Source: Solirubrobacteraceae bacterium (GTDB lineage Bacteria; Actinomycetota; Thermoleophilia; Solirubrobacterales; Solirubrobacteraceae). Taken from it: 11,833 nucleotides of DNA. Below are positions 9,024-11,833 of this stretch, piece by piece. Location of the stretch: NCBI GenBank assembly GCA_030149625.1, contig JASLHP010000276.1, positions 1 through 11,833 on the forward strand, written 5' to 3'. The notes under the pieces are model-generated. The model ran no database searches and was not told the origin of the DNA. It saw nothing but the letters and a program-made list of their open reading frames with translations. Every line of letters begins with the position of its first letter. Positions within the stretch are counted from its first letter, which is position 1. Made by a program: the position numbers and the translations under genes.

Positions 9024-10453
9024 TGCCCCGGCCAGCCCGGCGCAAGCTCGACGGGCGCGCCGAAGCCGACCCGCAGCAGCGCGCCGCCGCCGGGCGCGTT
9101 CTGTGCTTCGGCGAAGCCACCGCACGCCTCCGCTGCTTGGCGCACGATCGCGAGCCCGAGGCCCGAGCCGGGGAGCCTGCGCGCGTCGCGCGCGCGGTAG
9201 AAGCGGTCGAACACGAACGGCAGGTCCACCTCCTGGAAGCCCGGCCCGTGATCGCGCACGCTCAGCACGCCCGCTGTGAGCGTCACCTCCACCGCGGCGC
9301 CCGATGGGCTCCACTTGCGGGCGTTGTCCACCAGGTTCGACACCGCGCGACCGATGCGATCGGCCTGACCGCGCACGACCGTCGGCTCGAGGCTCAGCTC
9401 GAAGCTCAGCTCGCCGCGCCGGCGCGCGCTCGCGACCGCGCCGCGTACGACCTCGTCGAGCCGCACATCGTCGATCGCGCCGTCCGCAGCGGCTCCACGC
9501 GCCAGCTCGACGACGTCGCCCACGAGCGCCGTCAGCTCATCGAGCTCCGCCACGATGTCCGCGCGCAGGCTCGCCTGCTCCTCTGGCGCAAGCCGCTCCG
9601 CCTCGCCCAGAATCTGGATGTTCGCGCGCAGCGAGGAGATCGGCGTGCGCAACTCGTGGCTCGCATCCGCGATCAGGTGGCGCTGCGCCTGCACCGAGCG
9701 CTCGAGCGCGTCGAGCGTGCCGTTGAAGCTGTCCGCGAGGCGCGCCAGCTCGTCGCGCCCCCGCACCTCGAGCCTGTGCGACAGGTCGAGGTTGCCCGTC
9801 AGCGACTCCGTGCGCTTGGTGAAGCGCCCGATCGGCGCGAGCGCCGTGCGCGCCACCAGCGCTCCCAGCAGCGCCGCCAGCACCACGCCCCCCGCCCCGA
9901 TCAACGCCAGGATCAGCAGCAGGTGGCTCAGCTCGTGATCGACCTCGGTCAGCGGCTGTGCGATCAACAGCGCGCCGTTCGGCCCGGTGCCGCTCGTCAG
10001 CACGCGCAGCTTCGTGCCGTCGACGCTGCGCTCGCTCAGGCCGCTGCCGCTGCCGCGCGCCGCGATCGCCCTGTCGCTCGCCGTCACCGCGATCTTGCGC
10101 GAGGACGAGCCCTGGCCGCCGGGCACGAACACGCTCCCGTTCGCAGAGATGAACTCCACGTATCCCGACGCCGCCCCGAACGGCGCCGGTTCCACGCGAC
10201 CCGGAAAGCCGCCCCTCGCGCTGCCCGCGCCGCCCGCGCCGTTCGGCGCCCGCGGCCCGCCGTAGCCGCCACCCGGTTCGTCGTCGTCGGGCGCCGGCGC
10301 ACTCGACAGCGCCCGCGCACGCGCCCGCAGCGTGTTGTCGATTTCGCCGCGCAGGTCCGAACGCACCGCCGCATATAGGCCGACCGCCGCCGCGAGCACC
10401 GCCAGCGCCACCGACACGCTCGCCACCGCCGCGATGCGCGTGCGCAGCGTCAT
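9020..10453 (-). CDS. Membrane sensor histidine kinase, MprB-like (HAMP-HisKA-HATPase)
   Basis: The protein has 477 residues. Layout: N-terminal membrane helix (about 7-30), extracytoplasmic sensor region (31-177), second membrane helix (about 178-201), HAMP linker (about 202-254), HisKA dimerisation domain with phospho-acceptor H266 in ASHELRTP, and HATPase_c with N box NLVDNARK (373-380), G1 DHGPGF (401-406), F box FDRFYR and G2 GSGLGLAIV (429-437). All key residues are present, so it should autophosphorylate and pass phosphate to the response regulator encoded 49 bp upstream. The sensor region contains a Gly/Ala/Pro-rich stretch (about 58-86), unusual for a folded sensor and probably flexible. 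A GAGGG sequence lies 2 bases before the ATG. The domain order resembles mycobacterial MprB and related envelope-stress kinases, but the signal is unknown, so no symbol is given. Confidence 0.93.
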   Translation of the reverse strand: MTLRTRIAAVASVSVALAVLAAAVGLYAAVRSDLRGEIDNTLRARARALSSAPAPDDDEPGGGYGGPRAPNGAGGAGSARGGFPGRVEPAPFGAASGYVEFISANGSVFVPGGQGSSSRKIAVTASDRAIAARGSGSGLSERSVDGTKLRVLTSGTGPNGALLIAQPLTEVDHELSHLLLILALIGAGGVVLAALLGALVARTALAPIGRFTKRTESLTGNLDLSHRLEVRGRDELARLADSFNGTLDALERSVQAQRHLIADASHELRTPISSLRANIQILGEAERLAPEEQASLRADIVAELDELTALVGDVVELARGAAADGAIDDVRLDEVVRGAVASARRRGELSFELSLEPTVVRGQADRIGRAVSNLVDNARKWSPSGAAVEVTLTAGVLSVRDHGPGFQEVDLPFVFDRFYRARDARRLPGSGLGLAIVRQAAEACGGFAEAQNAPGGGALLRVGFGAPVELAPGWPGQ

Positions 10454-10502
10454 TGCCCTCGGTGTCGCGCGCCCGGATCGGGCGAGCGTCGAGCAGCTCG
10501 GC

Positions 10503-11183
10503 TCACGGTTCGCGCAGCGAGTAGCCCACGCCGCGCACCGTGTGGATCAGCTCGCGCGCGCCCGCGCCCTCGAGCTTGCGACGCAGGTAGCCGATGTACA
10601 CACGCAGCGCGTTCGACGTCGGCCCGAAGTCATAACCCCACACGCGGTCGTAGATCAGGCTGTGCGACAGCACGCGCCGCGGGTTCAGCATCAACAGCTC
10701 CAGCAGCTGATACTCCATCCGCGTCAGCTCCACGAAGCTCTCACCCACCTGCGCGCCGTGTCGATCCGCGTCCAGGCGCACCTCCGCGAACGACAGCTCA
10801 TCCGGGTTCTCCTGCGGGTTCGCGCGGCGCAGCAACGCACGCAGCCGCGCCTGCAGCTCGCCCACGTCGAACGGCTTGACCATGTAGTCGTCGGCTCCCA
10901 CGTCGAGGCCGTCGATGCGATCCGCCACCGCGTCGCGCGCCGTCAGGATCAGGATCGGCACGCGGCTGCCCGTGCGGCGCACCCGCCTGCAGACCTCCAG
11001 GCCGTCGATCCCCGGCAGGCCCACGTCCAAGACGACCGCGTCCGGAACCGCCCGCACGACCTGCTCCAGCGCGTCCTCGCCGTCCTCGGCCAAATGCACC
11101 TCGTAGCCCGCCAGCGCCAAGGCGCGCCGCAGCGCTTCGCGCACCGCACGGTCATCGTCAACGACCAGGATCCTCACCGGCAT
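10503..11183 (-). CDS. OmpR-family response regulator, MprA-like
   Basis: I place the start at ATG 11183, giving 226 residues beginning MPVRILVVDDD; the frame is open much further upstream but that part overlaps the glycosyltransferase in another frame. The receiver domain (about 1-120) has acidic pocket D9-D11, phospho-acceptor D53 (VVLDVGLPG), T81 and K103 (MVKPF). The C-terminal winged-helix DNA-binding domain (about 130-226) shows ELTRMEYQLLELLMLNP, VWGYDF, the recognition-helix region RVYIGYLRRKLE and the closing HTVRGVGYSLR hairpin. The size is typical of the OmpR/PhoB family. No Shine-Dalgarno sequence is visible and the upstream stop codon is only 5 bp away, so translation is probably coupled to the glycosyltransferase. 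The partner is the adjacent kinase. Target genes are unknown. Confidence 0.95.
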   Translation of the reverse strand: MPVRILVVDDDRAVREALRRALALAGYEVHLAEDGEDALEQVVRAVPDAVVLDVGLPGIDGLEVCRRVRRTGSRVPILILTARDAVADRIDGLDVGADDYMVKPFDVGELQARLRALLRRANPQENPDELSFAEVRLDADRHGAQVGESFVELTRMEYQLLELLMLNPRRVLSHSLIYDRVWGYDFGPTSNALRVYIGYLRRKLEGAGARELIHTVRGVGYSLREP

Positions 11184-11188
11184 GATTG

Positions 11189-11833
11189 TTACGCGCCGAT
11201 GGCCGCAAGGGCTTGCGCGCGGCCCTGGCAGTCGTACAGCGTCTCCGAGCCGCTTGCCGTCGGGCCGCCCACGTTGCCGGACCCGGCGGTCGAAGCCGAG
11301 GCGCTGCCGGCGGTCGAAGCCGAGGCGCCGGCAGTCGAAGCCGAGGCGCCGGCGGTCGAAGCCGAGTTGCTCGCCGACGCCGAGGCGCTCGAGGACAGCG
11401 TGACCGCGACGCACGCCTGCGCCACCGCCGCCATCGCCTTCTTTGCCCCGACACGCGTGTCGCCTCCCGGACCGCCGCCGAAGCCGCTCGAGCTTCCTTC
11501 GTCGAGCACCCAGCGGATCTTGCCTGCGCGCACCTCCTGCGCGAGCCACGACACGCTCACGTCGCTCTCGCGCCCAGAGAAGCCGCCGATGCCCACCACG
11601 CTCTCGTCCCCGGCGAGAATCGCCGACGCCGCGTTCGACTGGCTCGCAACCGCGATCGTGCCGCCGCCGTGCGCCTTGACGTACGCGAGGACGCTGCTCG
11701 ACACGCTGCCGCCAATCGGCGCCCCGGGCGCTCCGCCCGCGCCGCCGCGGACACCAAGGCCGCCGACGCCACCCGGGACGCCGCGCGCCACGCCACCGGA
11801 CGCGCCGCCGGCGCACGCCGGCCTCGGCGGCGC
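11189..11833 (-). CDS. GT39/ArnT-like membrane glycosyltransferase, C-terminal fragment (5' end outside window)
   Basis: The frame is open to the right edge; 214 residues are visible, ending at TAA 11189-11191. After a Gly-rich stretch comes a conserved soluble domain: YVKAHGGGTIAVASQSNAAS, then VVGIGGFSGRESDVSVSWLA, then EVRAGKIRWVLDEG and GDTRVGAKKAMAAVAQAC. I recognise this as the C-terminal domain of actinobacterial GT39 / YkcB-like polyprenyl-phosphate-sugar-dependent glycosyltransferases, multi-pass membrane enzymes that modify envelope components outside the membrane. The catalytic membrane part is beyond the window, so activity cannot be checked. A Ser/Ala/Thr/Gly low-complexity segment interrupts the tail before the closing LYDCQGRAQAL. 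No start codon is assigned because the gene continues past the edge. It sits 5 bp upstream of the response regulator, so the three genes probably form one operon. Confidence 0.75.
   Translation of the reverse strand, partial: APPRPACAGGASGGVARGVPGGVGGLGVRGGAGGAPGAPIGGSVSSSVLAYVKAHGGGTIAVASQSNAASAILAGDESVVGIGGFSGRESDVSVSWLAQEVRAGKIRWVLDEGSSSGFGGGPGGDTRVGAKKAMAAVAQACVAVTLSSSASASASNSASTAGASASTAGASASTAGSASASTAGSGNVGGPTASGSETLYDCQGRAQALAAIGA
11289..11366 (-). repeat. In-frame tandem minisatellite in the glycosyltransferase tail
   Basis: The + strand core GTCGAAGCCGAG begins at 11289, 11313, 11334 and 11355, giving steps of 24, 21 and 21 bases, all multiples of three. The - strand protein therefore carries ASTAG-type repeats inside a Ser/Ala/Thr/Gly segment. 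Repeat-number change would alter tail length without breaking the frame. Confidence 0.85.

Noticed and set aside
8996..10378. 460-codon + strand open frame opposite the histidine kinase
   Set aside because: Arg/Ala/His-rich shadow of the kinase, with no recognisable domain.
11289..11366. CRISPR-like array
   Set aside because: Repeats are contiguous 21-24-bp units in a coding frame, with no unique spacers and no cas genes.
11184..11816. Long N-terminal extension of the response regulator
   Set aside because: Overlaps the glycosyltransferase tail in another frame and is Arg/Gly low-complexity; the receiver domain starts at ATG 11183.

Overview
The window is very GC-rich with strong G/C preference at third codon positions. 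The gene content points to an actinobacterium, most likely of the Thermoleophilia/Solirubrobacterales type. The clues are an AcnA-type aconitase with an acidic insert carrying a SFPASDPP motif, a GT39-type membrane glycosyltransferase tail followed by an MprA/MprB-like two-component pair, and a large secreted repeat protein of a kind I associate with that class. This placement is an inference from sequence style, not from a search.

Layout: one truncated gene on the + strand at the left edge (C-terminus of a TesB/4HBT_3-like acyl-CoA thioesterase) converges on six genes that all read on the - strand. In order of transcription, from the right edge: (1) the C-terminal part of a GT39/ArnT-like glycosyltransferase, cut by the window edge; (2) an OmpR-family response regulator starting 5 bp after it; (3) a membrane histidine kinase 49 bp further on. 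These three look like one operon. A 239-bp gap follows, with two hairpins (one with a U6 tail) and a pair of 14-bp direct repeats in front of (4), an exported protein of about 1064 residues with three tandem ~200-residue cysteine-patterned modules. A perfect 30-bp palindrome separates it from (5), a soluble GAF-GGDEF diguanylate cyclase. After another short gap come (6) aconitate hydratase and (7) an M42-family metalloaminopeptidase; their stop and start codons overlap by 4 bp, so they are probably translationally coupled.

Working together: the GT39-regulator-kinase block is probably an envelope glycosylation and envelope-sensing unit. The aconitase-M42 pair is cytosolic metabolism and peptide turnover. 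The diguanylate cyclase makes c-di-GMP and sits directly behind a large secreted protein, which suggests but does not prove a surface or biofilm link. I see no tRNA, rRNA, CRISPR array, insertion sequence, phage gene or defence system. Most of the window looks like ordinary actinobacterial chromosome. The least explained parts are the secreted three-module protein and its leader.
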